Shown piece after piece: positions 45,293 through 54,556 of a stretch of DNA of 64,000 nt. This DNA is from Apium graveolens. Its lineage: Eukaryota > Streptophyta > Magnoliopsida > Apiales > Apiaceae. Positions within the stretch are counted from its first letter, which is position 1. Every line of letters starts with the position of its first letter. The DNA lies in NCBI RefSeq assembly GCF_009905375.1, contig NC_133648.1:304188565-304252564 (forward strand), read 5' to 3'. The position numbers were made by a program, and so were the translations under genes. Below the pieces are notes generated by a model. That model was not told the DNA's origin, did no database searches, and saw only the letters and a program-made list of their open reading frames with translations.

Positions 45293-47707
45293 ATGGCGAG
45301 AACACGGAGAACAACTAGCGCTCTGGAGGAGGGAACACCATCAGGGACAACTCAGGTGATTTCATCAACCGTGGAGATTCCTCCCCACTCAACTTTTGCA
45401 TCTACTCAAGCGGAAACCCAGATAGGGGCAACTCAATCTCAGCCACAAGGGACGACTCCCCCGACTATTCAAGGTACGAATCCTCAAGTTCAACAAGTAC
45501 ATATACCTGTGAATTCTCGACCCGTCGGGTATGAATATTCAACTGTTGTTACCACTAACCCCCCTTATGGGATGCCCCTTTACCCCGAGGTTGGAGGAAG
45601 TGGATATGCTGGGCGAAGTGAAGCACGAGGGCAATCGCCCCCTTATATACGAGGTTTGGCTCCTATCCCCGAGGATCGGGAATTTTCTGGTCCTTACACT
45701 GAGAGAGATTCTGAATCTTCGGATGATGAAGTGGCCCCAAGAAGGAGACGTCCAGGCAAGGAGCCGATGGCCGATGGAAGGCAACGCCCTCGAAGCACCC
45801 AAGGGGCGAATCCCCAGGAAGTGCAGGAAAGGATAAGGGCTCATGAGGCTGAGATCCAAAGGCTGAGACGTGACTTGGAAGCTCACCAGGCCACCAGACC
45901 CCAGATACCTCCTAGGGGGAGAAATCCTCCTCCTGTCATAGACCCGGATGGTCCGGTACGAAGAAGGGCTGTCTTCCCAAGAACTGATCCAAGCAATCTC
46001 CTTCCCCTTGGAGACCCTGATGATCCAACTCCACCCTTCACAGAAGAAATAATGAATGCCCATATCTCAAGGAAATTCAAGATGCCCACTATCAAAGCCT
46101 ATGATGGCACCGGAGACCCCGCTAACCATGTCAGGACATTCTCTAATGCACTGCTGCTGCAACCCGTGAATGACGCTATTAAGTGCCGGGCCTTCCCTCA
46201 AACCCTGTCGGGTATGGCTCAAAGATGGTACAGTCGCTTACCCCCAAACTCTATTGGATCGTTCAGAGAGTTAAGTCAGGCTTTTATTAGGCAATTCATC
46301 AGCGGGAGAGTCCATGAGAAAAGTTCAGCATCTCTTATGAGTATTGTGCAGGGAGCTAAGGAATCCTTGAGAGATTACCTGAATCTTTTCACAAAAGAGG
46401 CTTTAAAAGTCCCGGACCTTGATGATAAGGTAGCCATGATAGCACTGCAACAAGGAACTAGGGACGAATTTTTCAAGATGTCCTTGGCCAAACGTCCTCC
46501 TAAAAGCATGTTGCAGCTCCAAGAAAGGGCAGGGAAGTATATCAAGGTTGAAGAAAGTATGAGGAAGACCGTAATAAGTAATGAGCCCACTGGAGGCAAG
46601 AAGCGGAAAACTGATCTAGAATATATTGCAAAGGACAAATATCCTAGAACCGAACAAAACCCAGATTCAACCCCCAAGAAGGGAGGACCTGGGCAAAAGT
46701 TCACTGAATACGCTAAGCTGAATGCTCCTAGAAGTCAAATTTTGATGGAGATTAAGAAAGATAGAGATATTCGCTGGCCTAAGCCCTTGAAGGCTGATCC
46801 CGCCAAGCTAGATAAGAGCAAGTATTGCAGGTTTCACAAGGATGTTGGCCATGCCACCGATGAGTGTAGACAATTGAAAGATGAAATTGAGTTTTTGATT
46901 CGAAAAGGAAGATTGAACAAGTATACTGGAGATGGAGGGGACAGAAATAATAGTGGAAGGAAGAATTTTGAAGATCGTAGGAGGGACCAAGACGATCAGG
47001 GGCGGAATCCCCAACCTATAGGGCCGGTTATAAATGCAATTTTTGGAGGACCACGACGCCCTCGAGGACCTATGATAAACACGATCTTTGGAGGTCCGAC
47101 TGCTGCTGGATTGTCCAAAAATTCAAGAAAGGCATATACTAGAGAGGTTATGCATATTGTTGAAGAAGCCCCGAAGAGGGCCAGGACAGAAGTAACATTG
47201 GCTTTTGATGATTCTGACCTAGAGGGCGCAAAGTTTCCTCATGACGACCCGTTGGTCATAACACCAATAATAGGAAATAGCCCGGTTAAGAGGGTTCTTG
47301 TGGATAATGGTGCTTCTGTGGATATATTGCTCCACGACGCCTTTCTAAGGATGGGGTATAACGATTCCCAGTTGACACCAACCGACATGCCGATATATGG
47401 ATTTGCTGGAGTAGAATGTCCTGTGGAAGGAATAATCAAACTGCCAACCACCATAGGTACGGAACCAAGACAAGCAACGCAGATGTTGGATTTCGTGGTA
47501 GTAAAGGCTAGTTCAACTTATAATGCTATCATGGGGAGAACATGGATACATGCCTTTAAGGCAGTCCCCTCTTCCTACCATTCAGTTATGAAGTTTCCCA
47601 CCCGAAACGGGATTGAAGAAGAGAAAGGAGATCAAAAAATGGCTAGAAGCTGTTATGTGGCCTCTTTGAGGGCAGATGGAGTCGGGGGGCAGGTTCTTCC
47701 TATTTAA
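45293..47707 (+). CDS. TAT gag-protease (804 aa)
   Basis: ATG 14 bases after the primer-binding site. A disordered, Pro/Gln/Arg-rich N-terminus (residues 1-240) leads to the gag domain (about 265-420; FPQTLSGMAQRWYSRLPPNS, LMSIVQGAKESLRDYL). A zinc-binding CRFHKDVGHATDEC (CxxH type) lies near residue 512. The protease motif VLVDNGASVDILLH has its Asp at about residue 671. A TAA at 47705 ends the ORF, but the same frame continues into pol after one codon. The stop therefore looks like a nonsense mutation (or, less likely, a read-through site). Confidence 0.92.
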   Translation: MARTRRTTSALEEGTPSGTTQVISSTVEIPPHSTFASTQAETQIGATQSQPQGTTPPTIQGTNPQVQQVHIPVNSRPVGYEYSTVVTTNPPYGMPLYPEVGGSGYAGRSEARGQSPPYIRGLAPIPEDREFSGPYTERDSESSDDEVAPRRRRPGKEPMADGRQRPRSTQGANPQEVQERIRAHEAEIQRLRRDLEAHQATRPQIPPRGRNPPPVIDPDGPVRRRAVFPRTDPSNLLPLGDPDDPTPPFTEEIMNAHISRKFKMPTIKAYDGTGDPANHVRTFSNALLLQPVNDAIKCRAFPQTLSGMAQRWYSRLPPNSIGSFRELSQAFIRQFISGRVHEKSSASLMSIVQGAKESLRDYLNLFTKEALKVPDLDDKVAMIALQQGTRDEFFKMSLAKRPPKSMLQLQERAGKYIKVEESMRKTVISNEPTGGKKRKTDLEYIAKDKYPRTEQNPDSTPKKGGPGQKFTEYAKLNAPRSQILMEIKKDRDIRWPKPLKADPAKLDKSKYCRFHKDVGHATDECRQLKDEIEFLIRKGRLNKYTGDGGDRNNSGRKNFEDRRRDQDDQGRNPQPIGPVINAIFGGPRRPRGPMINTIFGGPTAAGLSKNSRKAYTREVMHIVEEAPKRARTEVTLAFDDSDLEGAKFPHDDPLVITPIIGNSPVKRVLVDNGASVDILLHDAFLRMGYNDSQLTPTDMPIYGFAGVECPVEGIIKLPTTIGTEPRQATQMLDFVVVKASSTYNAIMGRTWIHAFKAVPSSYHSVMKFPTRNGIEEEKGDQKMARSCYVASLRADGVGGQVLPI

Positions 47708-49648
47708 GATATGGATGTCCGAGAAAATGACGAGAAGAGAGGAAAGCCAGCAGAAGACTTGGTTTCAGTTCCTTTAGACCCCAAGAATCCTGAGAGGATG
47801 ACTTTCATTAGAGCCACACTAGAGGAGCCCCTTAGAGGGAAGTTGGTAAAATTTTTGCAAGAAAATAGTGATGTATTTGCATGGTCAGCAGCTGATATAC
47901 CATGCATAGACCCGGAGTTGATTACTCACAAGCTAAACGTGGATCCAAGCCGGAAGACAGTGAAACAAAAGAAAAGAAATTTTGCCCCGGAAAGACAAGA
48001 GGCTATAAAACAGGAAGTAGAGAAGCTCCTAGAGGCTAGTTTCATTGAGGAGATTCAATTTCCGGAGTGGTTAGCAAACCCTGTAATGGTGAAGAAGGCT
48101 AATGGAAAGTGGAGGATGTGTATAGACTTCACTGATCTGAATGATGCATGCCCTAAAGACTGTTTTCCATTGCCAAGGATTGATACTTTTATTGATGCCA
48201 CTGCTGGGCATGAGATCCTGAGTTTCATGGATGGATTTAGCGGATATAATCAGATTAAGATGCACAAGGATGACATCCCAAAGGTATCATTTATCACTGA
48301 CTTTGATGTTTATTGTTATCTTGTTATGGCGTTTGGTCTTAAGAATGCGGGAGCCACCTATCAAAGGTTGGTAAATAAAATTTTTAAGGATCTTATTGGT
48401 AAGACTATGGAAGTCTATGTTGATGACATGTTAGTCAAGAGTCTAGTAAAGACTGATCATATAACCCATTTGAGGGAAGCTTTTGAGATCCTGAGGTACC
48501 ACAAGATGATGTTGAATCCTACGAAGTGCGCTTTCGGAGTAGGATCTGGAAATTTCTTGGGATTAATGGTCTCAAAGAGAGGAATTGAGGCTAACCCCGA
48601 TAAAATAAAGGCAATCCTGGACATGGAACCACAAAAAACTATCAAGGATGTTCAGAAGCTCACAGGAAGGGTCGTTGCGCTAGGACGTTTGATCTCCAAG
48701 TCAGGAGACAAGTGTTTGTCATTCTTCAAGTCACTAAAGAATATCAAAGACTTTGTATGGAATGAGGAAAGCCAGAAAACATTCGAAGAGTTAAAGAAGT
48801 ATATGGCTCAGGCCCCGTTGTTGGCCAAACCATCTTGGAATGAAGTTTTATTCTTATACTTGGCCGTTTCAGAGAGTGCCTTGAGCGCGGTGTTGGTTAA
48901 GGAGGAGCTAAAAGTCCAGAAACCCGTATATTATGTCAGCAAAATTCTGCATGGTGCTGAATTGAATTATTCAACTATTGAGAAATTTGCTCTAGCCTTG
49001 GTAATGGCTTCGAGAAAACTGCGTCCTTACTTTCAGGCTCATCAGATTGAGGTGCTAACGAATCAGCCACTGAGAAATATCATTCACAGTCCCAAGGCAA
49101 GTGGGAGATTGATTAAGTGGGCAATAGAGTTGGGAGAGTTCGATCTCAAGTATAAGCCACGTCTGGCCATAAAAGCCCAGGCACTAGCTGACTTCGTGGT
49201 GGAATGTACCATACCAAACCAAGAAGTCGGGGGGCAGGAAGATACCATACCTCAAGACAAGGGAGTCGACAATGGGGACAAAGAGAAGGATGATAAGGAG
49301 AAAGAATATTGGGTTCTCTATTTTGATGGAGCATCAAAAACAAATTCCAATGGAGCAAGGTTGGTTTTGCAAAGCCCTGATGGATTCTTAATTGAGTATG
49401 CTATGAAGCTAGACTTCCCAACCACAAACAATGAGGCAGAGTATGAAGCCTTGATTGCTGGCCTTGGTCTAGCTGGGACACTTAGAGTCAAAAACTTAAA
49501 GGTCCGTGGAGACTCGAAGCTGATCATATCCCAGGTAAAGGGAGAATTTGAGGCAAGGGATGATACGATGGCTAAGTATGTCCGCCTAGTAAGGGCTGTG
49601 ATGATCCAATTTAATGAATGCCATGTTGAACACATTCCAAGAAAATAA
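47708..49648 (+). CDS. TAT reverse transcriptase and dual RNase H
   Basis: Same frame as gag. RT: NPVMVKKANGKWRMCIDFTD, FSGYNQIKM and the YVDDMLVKS catalytic box (residues 236-239 of the ORF from 47711). A Gypsy-type RNase H follows but lacks the usual acidic residues (LYLAVSESALSAVL; VLTNQPLRN). A second, archaeal-type RNase H comes next: YFDGASKTNSNGA, NNEAEYEALIAGL, RGDSKLIISQ. A TAA at 49646 falls just before its last motif (NAKADALSKF), which continues in the same frame. Confidence 0.93.
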   Translation, partial: DMDVRENDEKRGKPAEDLVSVPLDPKNPERMTFIRATLEEPLRGKLVKFLQENSDVFAWSAADIPCIDPELITHKLNVDPSRKTVKQKKRNFAPERQEAIKQEVEKLLEASFIEEIQFPEWLANPVMVKKANGKWRMCIDFTDLNDACPKDCFPLPRIDTFIDATAGHEILSFMDGFSGYNQIKMHKDDIPKVSFITDFDVYCYLVMAFGLKNAGATYQRLVNKIFKDLIGKTMEVYVDDMLVKSLVKTDHITHLREAFEILRYHKMMLNPTKCAFGVGSGNFLGLMVSKRGIEANPDKIKAILDMEPQKTIKDVQKLTGRVVALGRLISKSGDKCLSFFKSLKNIKDFVWNEESQKTFEELKKYMAQAPLLAKPSWNEVLFLYLAVSESALSAVLVKEELKVQKPVYYVSKILHGAELNYSTIEKFALALVMASRKLRPYFQAHQIEVLTNQPLRNIIHSPKASGRLIKWAIELGEFDLKYKPRLAIKAQALADFVVECTIPNQEVGGQEDTIPQDKGVDNGDKEKDDKEKEYWVLYFDGASKTNSNGARLVLQSPDGFLIEYAMKLDFPTTNNEAEYEALIAGLGLAGTLRVKNLKVRGDSKLIISQVKGEFEARDDTMAKYVRLVRAVMIQFNECHVEHIPRK

Positions 49649-51058
49649 AATGCTAAGGCAGATGCGCTATCAAAGTTTGCTTCATCTGAGATAGAAGAAA
49701 GTTCGGGAAGTGTGTACTTCCGTGTTTTGAAGACACGAAGCATAGATGTTAAGCTTGTGGCTCCCATAGGCCTGGGGACGTCATGGATTGATCCTATCAA
49801 GGCTCACATTCAAACCGGTTGGTTGCCAAGTGATGCAACTGAAGCACGGAAGTTAACTGTTCGAGCACTAAGGTACTCTTTGATAGATGGGATTCTTTAC
49901 AAAAGATCTTTCGTGGTTCCCTACTTGAGGTGTCTCAGGCCCGATGAGGCACGCTTGGCTCTTGAAGAAGTGCATGAAGGTGTTTATGGACAACACTTGG
50001 GGGGCAGGGCCCTGGCTCATAAGATAACTCGTCTAGGCTTTTATTGGCCGAAAATGATGGCTGATGCCAAAGAATATGTGAAGAAGTGTGACCGTTGTCA
50101 GAAGCATGCACCTGTTGTTAGACAACCTCCCGAGATGCTGACATCTATCAACTCGCCTATTCCCTTTGCTATGTGGGGGATGGATATTCTAGGGCCTTTC
50201 CCTATGGCCACGACACAAAGGAAGTTCCTGATTGTATCCATTGATTATTTCACTACGTGGATTGAAGCCAAACCCTTGGCCAAAATCACAACTAAACAAG
50301 TTGCACAATTCCTGTGGGAAAACATTATGTGCCGATATGGAATTCCCCGTGTCCTAGTCACCGACAATGGAACGCAGTTTAACAACGAGGAATTCAAGAA
50401 GTATTGTGAAGAAAATGAAATTGAGTTACGGTTCACCTCCGTGGCTCACCCACAAACCAATGGGCAAGCAGAAGTAGCAAATCGAATAATCCTGGATGGA
50501 CTAAAGAAGAGGATCGAGAAGTCAAGAAATAATTGGGTGGATGAGATACTTCCCATATTGTGGGCCTATAGGACTACTTGTAGAGTCACGACAGGAGCAA
50601 CTCCCTTCATGTTGGCGTATGGGGCAGAAGCAGTAGTTCCAGTGGAGATATCACATTCCACTCCAAGGATTCAGGCTTTCAATGCCGAGGAAAATGAGGA
50701 AGGACAAAGGTTGGCTTTAGACTTAATCGATGAAGTGCGAGATGAAGCACATGCAAAGATAGTAGAGTATCAGAAGAAGGCTTCATTCTACTACAACTTA
50801 AGGGTTAAAGAAAGGTTCTTTAAACAAGGTGACCTAGTCTTGAGGAAGATAGAAGCTTCTGGGGTAGGACAGAAAGGGAAACTTGCCCCAAATTGGGAAG
50901 GGCCGTACAAAGTCAAGAGCGTTCAGGGTAGAGGAACCTACAAGCTGGAGACTATGGATGGTTTGGAAGTCCCGAGAACCTGGCACGCACAAAACCTGAA
51001 GGTTTACTACGTGAAAGATAGTCGAAGTACGATTCTCACTTGTCATTGTGACAAGTAG
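49649..51058 (+). CDS. TAT integrase
   Basis: Same frame after the 49646 stop. It begins with the end of RNase H (NAKADALSKFASSE). The HHCC zinc domain follows (HEGVYGQHLGGRALAHKI, CDRCQKHAPV), then the core with GMDILGPFPMATTQ, LVTDNGTQFNNEE and TNGQAEVANRIIL, supplying Asp, Asp and Glu. The basic C-terminus (GDLVLRKIEASGVGQKGKL, GPYKVKSVQGRGTYKL) ends near 51058. No chromodomain. All catalytic residues are present. Confidence 0.93.
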   Translation, partial: NAKADALSKFASSEIEESSGSVYFRVLKTRSIDVKLVAPIGLGTSWIDPIKAHIQTGWLPSDATEARKLTVRALRYSLIDGILYKRSFVVPYLRCLRPDEARLALEEVHEGVYGQHLGGRALAHKITRLGFYWPKMMADAKEYVKKCDRCQKHAPVVRQPPEMLTSINSPIPFAMWGMDILGPFPMATTQRKFLIVSIDYFTTWIEAKPLAKITTKQVAQFLWENIMCRYGIPRVLVTDNGTQFNNEEFKKYCEENEIELRFTSVAHPQTNGQAEVANRIILDGLKKRIEKSRNNWVDEILPILWAYRTTCRVTTGATPFMLAYGAEAVVPVEISHSTPRIQAFNAEENEEGQRLALDLIDEVRDEAHAKIVEYQKKASFYYNLRVKERFFKQGDLVLRKIEASGVGQKGKLAPNWEGPYKVKSVQGRGTYKLETMDGLEVPRTWHAQNLKVYYVKDSRSTILTCHCDK

Positions 51059-51374
51059 GTTTAAAAGCACCTTGAAGCTTTGTTTGCATAGGATTTTTAG
51101 CTATTATTGATCAGGGTCGAACCCATATTATGTAAGGTTTTGGAAAACCAGACTTGAAATTGAAGAGTTCGAAATTATTTCAACCTATGGATGTTTGAGT
51201 TGTGATAATACTTGTGTGGCCCATTAGGCCAAGTTTGAATATTAAAGTATCGGAAAAATAAAGGAGAGAATGCGAATAAGGAAAGTAGCATATAAAATAG
51301 CCCCGGAGGGTAATAAGTTTTAATACAAGCAAAGTCCACACATAAGTTAAGGATAAAATTACAGAATAGAAAAA
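51059..51374. other. TAT spacer between pol and the antisense gene
   Basis: About 315 non-coding bases between two convergent 3' ends. It probably carries the 3' UTR of the antisense transcript; no clear polyadenylation signal was identified. Confidence 0.55.
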
Positions 51375-53317
51375 CTACTCCTCCATGCGGGAGCCTTCAT
51401 TCTCTTGCTCCTTATTAGCGCCTTCAGCATCCTTCGCAGGAGAAGCGGGAGGAGAAACAGTGTTAGGATCCAAGATGCGATCATCTGGCTGAGGGGAGTT
51501 GAAGAGGGCGTCTATGCTGTCCTCCGACTCAGCCTGCTCGGGACTTATAAAGTCCTTAGGGTCGACTAAGCCCGGGTGCTTCTCAGAAACCGCCTTTACG
51601 GCCGCATCCCATCCCTGAGTAAACTGTAGGGAATAAAGACCCTCATCATGAATCTCCATGAGATTCTTAAACTTGTCAGAATCCATGTAGTCATCAATGA
51701 GCTTATCCTTATCGCTCTTAAGTTTCACCAGCTCGGAATGAGCCTTAGCCAGCTCCTCTTTCTTCGTGTCTAGCTTCTTCTCCAGGACCTTGGCTCTCTC
51801 TTCCCATTTCTTCATCTCCTTCTCAAACCCATCTGAGTTACCCTTCTAGGACCTAGCCTGGTGGAGGGCCGCCTGGAAGTAGGTATTACTCTGCAAAGAA
51901 ATATGTATGAGTTAGCACAAGTTCGTTAAAATACGAGAAAGTTGGGATTCAAAGAAAAAGAGAAAAAAGAAAGTTACCGCAGCTTGGGCTTGAGAACCCA
52001 GAAGCTCAATAGTCTCGATATCACTCCCCGTAACAATGTCAGTAAAGTCATGGGGAGTGATGGAATGGTACGACCAATCCTTAGCATGTTTGGTGGATCC
52101 AACCACCGTATCGCTCCTCCTGAAGCCCCAGTTAGGCCTGAAGGAATGTGCCTTAAGTGGAGGATCCACATCGTCCCCCAACTCGACCACCGGGACGTGG
52201 GGCTTAAGAAAAGAAGGACCGTCAGGTTTGCTCCTGGGGTCCTTGTTTAGCTTGGCCCTCTTCTGGCGGCCTGACTCCCCTTCCTTGGGCCTGTTGACAT
52301 TATTGATGGCCTCGCAAGCTGAAAAACAAAGATAGAAAGAATATTAAATTGCAGGAGAGATAAAACGTTACAATTAAAGGGAAGGAAAAATGGTTATCCA
52401 GTTATAAATTTACCCTTATCACTGGCCTGAGAGAGACCGACTTTCTTCAAGAAAAACTCCTCTAAGAGGGTCCAGGTGTCTGTTTTCCCATCATCTGAAA
52501 TTAAGGCTTGGTAGGCCACCTCCTCCTCATCAGATAATCTGATGCTACCTGGACTCCCATCTGACACTTTGCAAAAGGGCCTACGAAAGAGTGTGGCCCA
52601 ATCACCCCCAGCCCAAGTCAGCCTCACAAACTCGTCCCTCCATTTGGGGTTGTTCTCAACTATGGAATTACTATCAAAGATATGAGGGATTTTGGGCCGT
52701 TGACGAATTAAAACCCAACCTGGTTGACTCATGGCGCTATTATAGAATTGGAAAACTTTCCTAAAGACAGCTACGGAAAGAGGAAAATTGTTTCTAAGAT
52801 AAAGGACCATAAAACAGATAATGTTCCTCCAAGCGTTAGGAGGGAGTTGACAAGGGTTAATTTGTACATCGGCAAGCAAGCGAGGAATAAATTCATGGAA
52901 TGGGAACCTAAGACCCGCGGTCAGGGCTCCTCGATAGATAAACAAAGTATCCCCCTCCCAATTACAAGTCCTATCCCCGGGGGCGGCTGGAGTGATCCTA
53001 AGGTGGGGTGGAAGTCTGTACAGGGTGTTCATGGACTCTATCCTACCATCTAACTCATGAAAGGTGTTACCATGGTTATACGAATCTAACTCAGATAGAG
53101 AGGGATATTCATCACCTCTCGAGTTAATCATATCAAGTAGGGAAGTATATGGAGATTGAATTTGAATGTTTGTACCTCTCTTAGAGACATTCATCTTCTG
53201 CAAACGAGCCAAGTCACGATCCGCCATTGATATGCTTCGATTGAAGGCTTGAAACCCAGAAAAACCTGAGAAATGTGGAGTTGCGGTGGCTGAGGACGCC
53301 GGAAATTGCCTTCTCAA
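51375..53317 (-). CDS. Antisense three-exon gene of TAT, gypsy-type transposon-protein domain
   Basis: Three exons on the minus strand: 53317-52414, 52318-51978 and 51890-51375. Both introns have GT and AG ends (donors at 52413 and 51977). Joining them gives one frame of 586 residues broken only by a TAG at 51848-51846. Exon 1 (MRRQFPASSATATPHF start) carries a domain like the one annotated as putative gypsy-type transposon protein (Transposase_28-like): YRLPPHLRITPAAPGD, WRNIICFMVLYLRNNFPLSV, VFRKVFQFYNS. Exon 2 is basic, then polar. Exon 3 has a coiled coil (EERAKVLEKKLDTKKEEL) and an acidic tail. Antisense ORFs are known in Tat elements. Function unknown. Confidence 0.82.
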
Positions 53318-53360
53318 AGGAAGAACTCTAGAGAGAATGAGAGAAAATGAGAAATGTGAA

Positions 53361-53384
53361 GTGAAGTGAGGATTCTCACTTCAC
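53361..53384 (-). promoter_or_regulatory. Perfect hairpin at the presumed start of the antisense transcript
   Basis: Arms GTGAAGTGAG (53361-53370) and CTCACTTCAC (53375-53384) with a four-base loop, 7 bases downstream of the TATA box on the minus strand. The stem would lie at or just after the transcription start, or in its DNA. Confidence 0.75.
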
Positions 53385-53390
53385 ACTACA

Positions 53391-53400
53391 CTTATATAGG
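53391..53400 (-). promoter_or_regulatory. TATA box of the antisense gene
   Basis: The minus strand reads CCTATATAAG, about 74 bases upstream of the ATG at 53317. A pyrimidine-rich leader (TTCTCTCATTCTCTC) follows. Confidence 0.75.
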
Positions 53401-53527
53401 AGAAAAGCTCGGAATACGAGGCATTTCTAGGCCCATTTAGCCAGGCCCAACCTAAAAGCCCATCTACCAGAAATATCAAGAATAATCTAGAAGCTACTGT
53501 GGAAAATGAAGGGTCGAAAATCGACCA

Positions 53528-54118
53528 GAATTTTAAAATGGTTCGATCAGAGTCCTAATCGACAAAGAAAAAAAATCCTAATCGATACTTCAATCGATCA
53601 AGAGGGAAAAAACCTATTAAGTTCGATCAGAGTCCTGATCGACGCCAAATAGAATCCTGATCGATACTTTATTCGAACAGAAGGAAAGAAATCCCCTAAG
53701 TTCGATCAGAGTCCTGATCGACCCCAAAAATGATCCTGATCGATATCTCATTCGAGCAAGAAGGAAGAAAAACACTAAGATCGATCAGAGTCCTGATCGA
53801 CATAGAAGAGAATCCAGATCGATATTTTATTCGATCAGAATGGTAGAAAGCCACCTAGTTCGATCAGAATCCTGATCGAAATCGATCAGGAATTCTGGTC
53901 GATTAAGCCCATGTTTCAGTCGACTAAAGTGTCACTTTGAAGGCCATTTCGATCAGAGTCCTGATCGAAATCGATCAGGAATCCTGGTCGATTCCGCATA
54001 GATCCTGATCGAAGATCACGTCGACCAGAATGTTAGTTCCTGAGCTAGTTCGATCAGGATCCTGATCGAAATCGGTCAGGAATCCTGATCGATTTTTTAT
54101 ACATCCTGATCGATTTTA
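53528..54118. repeat. Palindromic GATCAGAGTCCTGATCGA tandem array
   Basis: From 53528 to about 53880 a unit of about 80 bases recurs four to five times. Each carries a near-palindrome TCGATCAGAGTCCTGATCGA and a second half-site. Further shorter copies follow to 54118, including a perfect 22-base palindrome at 54049-54070 centred on a BamHI site. The array lies upstream of the antisense promoter and downstream of pol. Confidence 0.85.
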
Positions 54119-54119
54119 A

Positions 54120-54420
54120 GGCAGAAAATTAGGGAAAAAATCCAGAAATTAAGGATAAATCCCAGAAATTAAGGATAAATCCCAGAAAATTAGGGAAAAA
54201 TCCAGAAATTAAGGATAAATCCCAGAAATTAAGGATAAATCCCAGAAAATTAGGGGAAAATCCAGAAATTAAGGATAAATCCCAGTAATTAAGGATAAAT
54301 CCCAGAAAATTAGGGAAAAATCCAGAAATTAAGGATAAATCCCAGAAAATCAGGGAAAAACCCAGAAATTAAGGGAAAAATCCAGAAAATTAGGGAAAAA
54401 TTCCTGGAAATTAAGATAAT
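54120..54420. repeat. 20-base tandem array with 60-base higher-order units
   Basis: Monomers like CAGAAATTAAGGATAAATCC alternate with CAGAAAATTAGGGAAAAATC variants, giving a three-monomer unit of about 60 bases repeated about five times. Tandem repeats in this position are typical of Tat-lineage 3' regions. Confidence 0.85.
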
Positions 54421-54543
54421 TCATGAATTAAAGGAAAAGTCGTTGTAAATGTGTAGGTCGCTCCACACTTTACGCAAAAACGAAACCCTGTAAGGGAATG
54501 AATAGACTTAACTTCTGCGAAACCTAATCAATGTTTCCCAAAA

Positions 54544-54556
54544 TTTGGGGGGCAAA
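54544..54556 (+). other. TAT polypurine tract
   Basis: TTTGGGGGGCAAA directly before the 3' LTR. Confidence 0.85.

Noticed and set aside
45539..46063. A 174-codon minus-strand ORF opposite TAT gag
   Set aside because: Shadow frame with no promoter or domain. The real antisense gene is at 51375-53317.
53528..54420. Possible CRISPR array (regular palindromic repeats)
   Set aside because: Plant context, variable spacers that are themselves repeats, and a position inside a retrotransposon; it is a tandem array.
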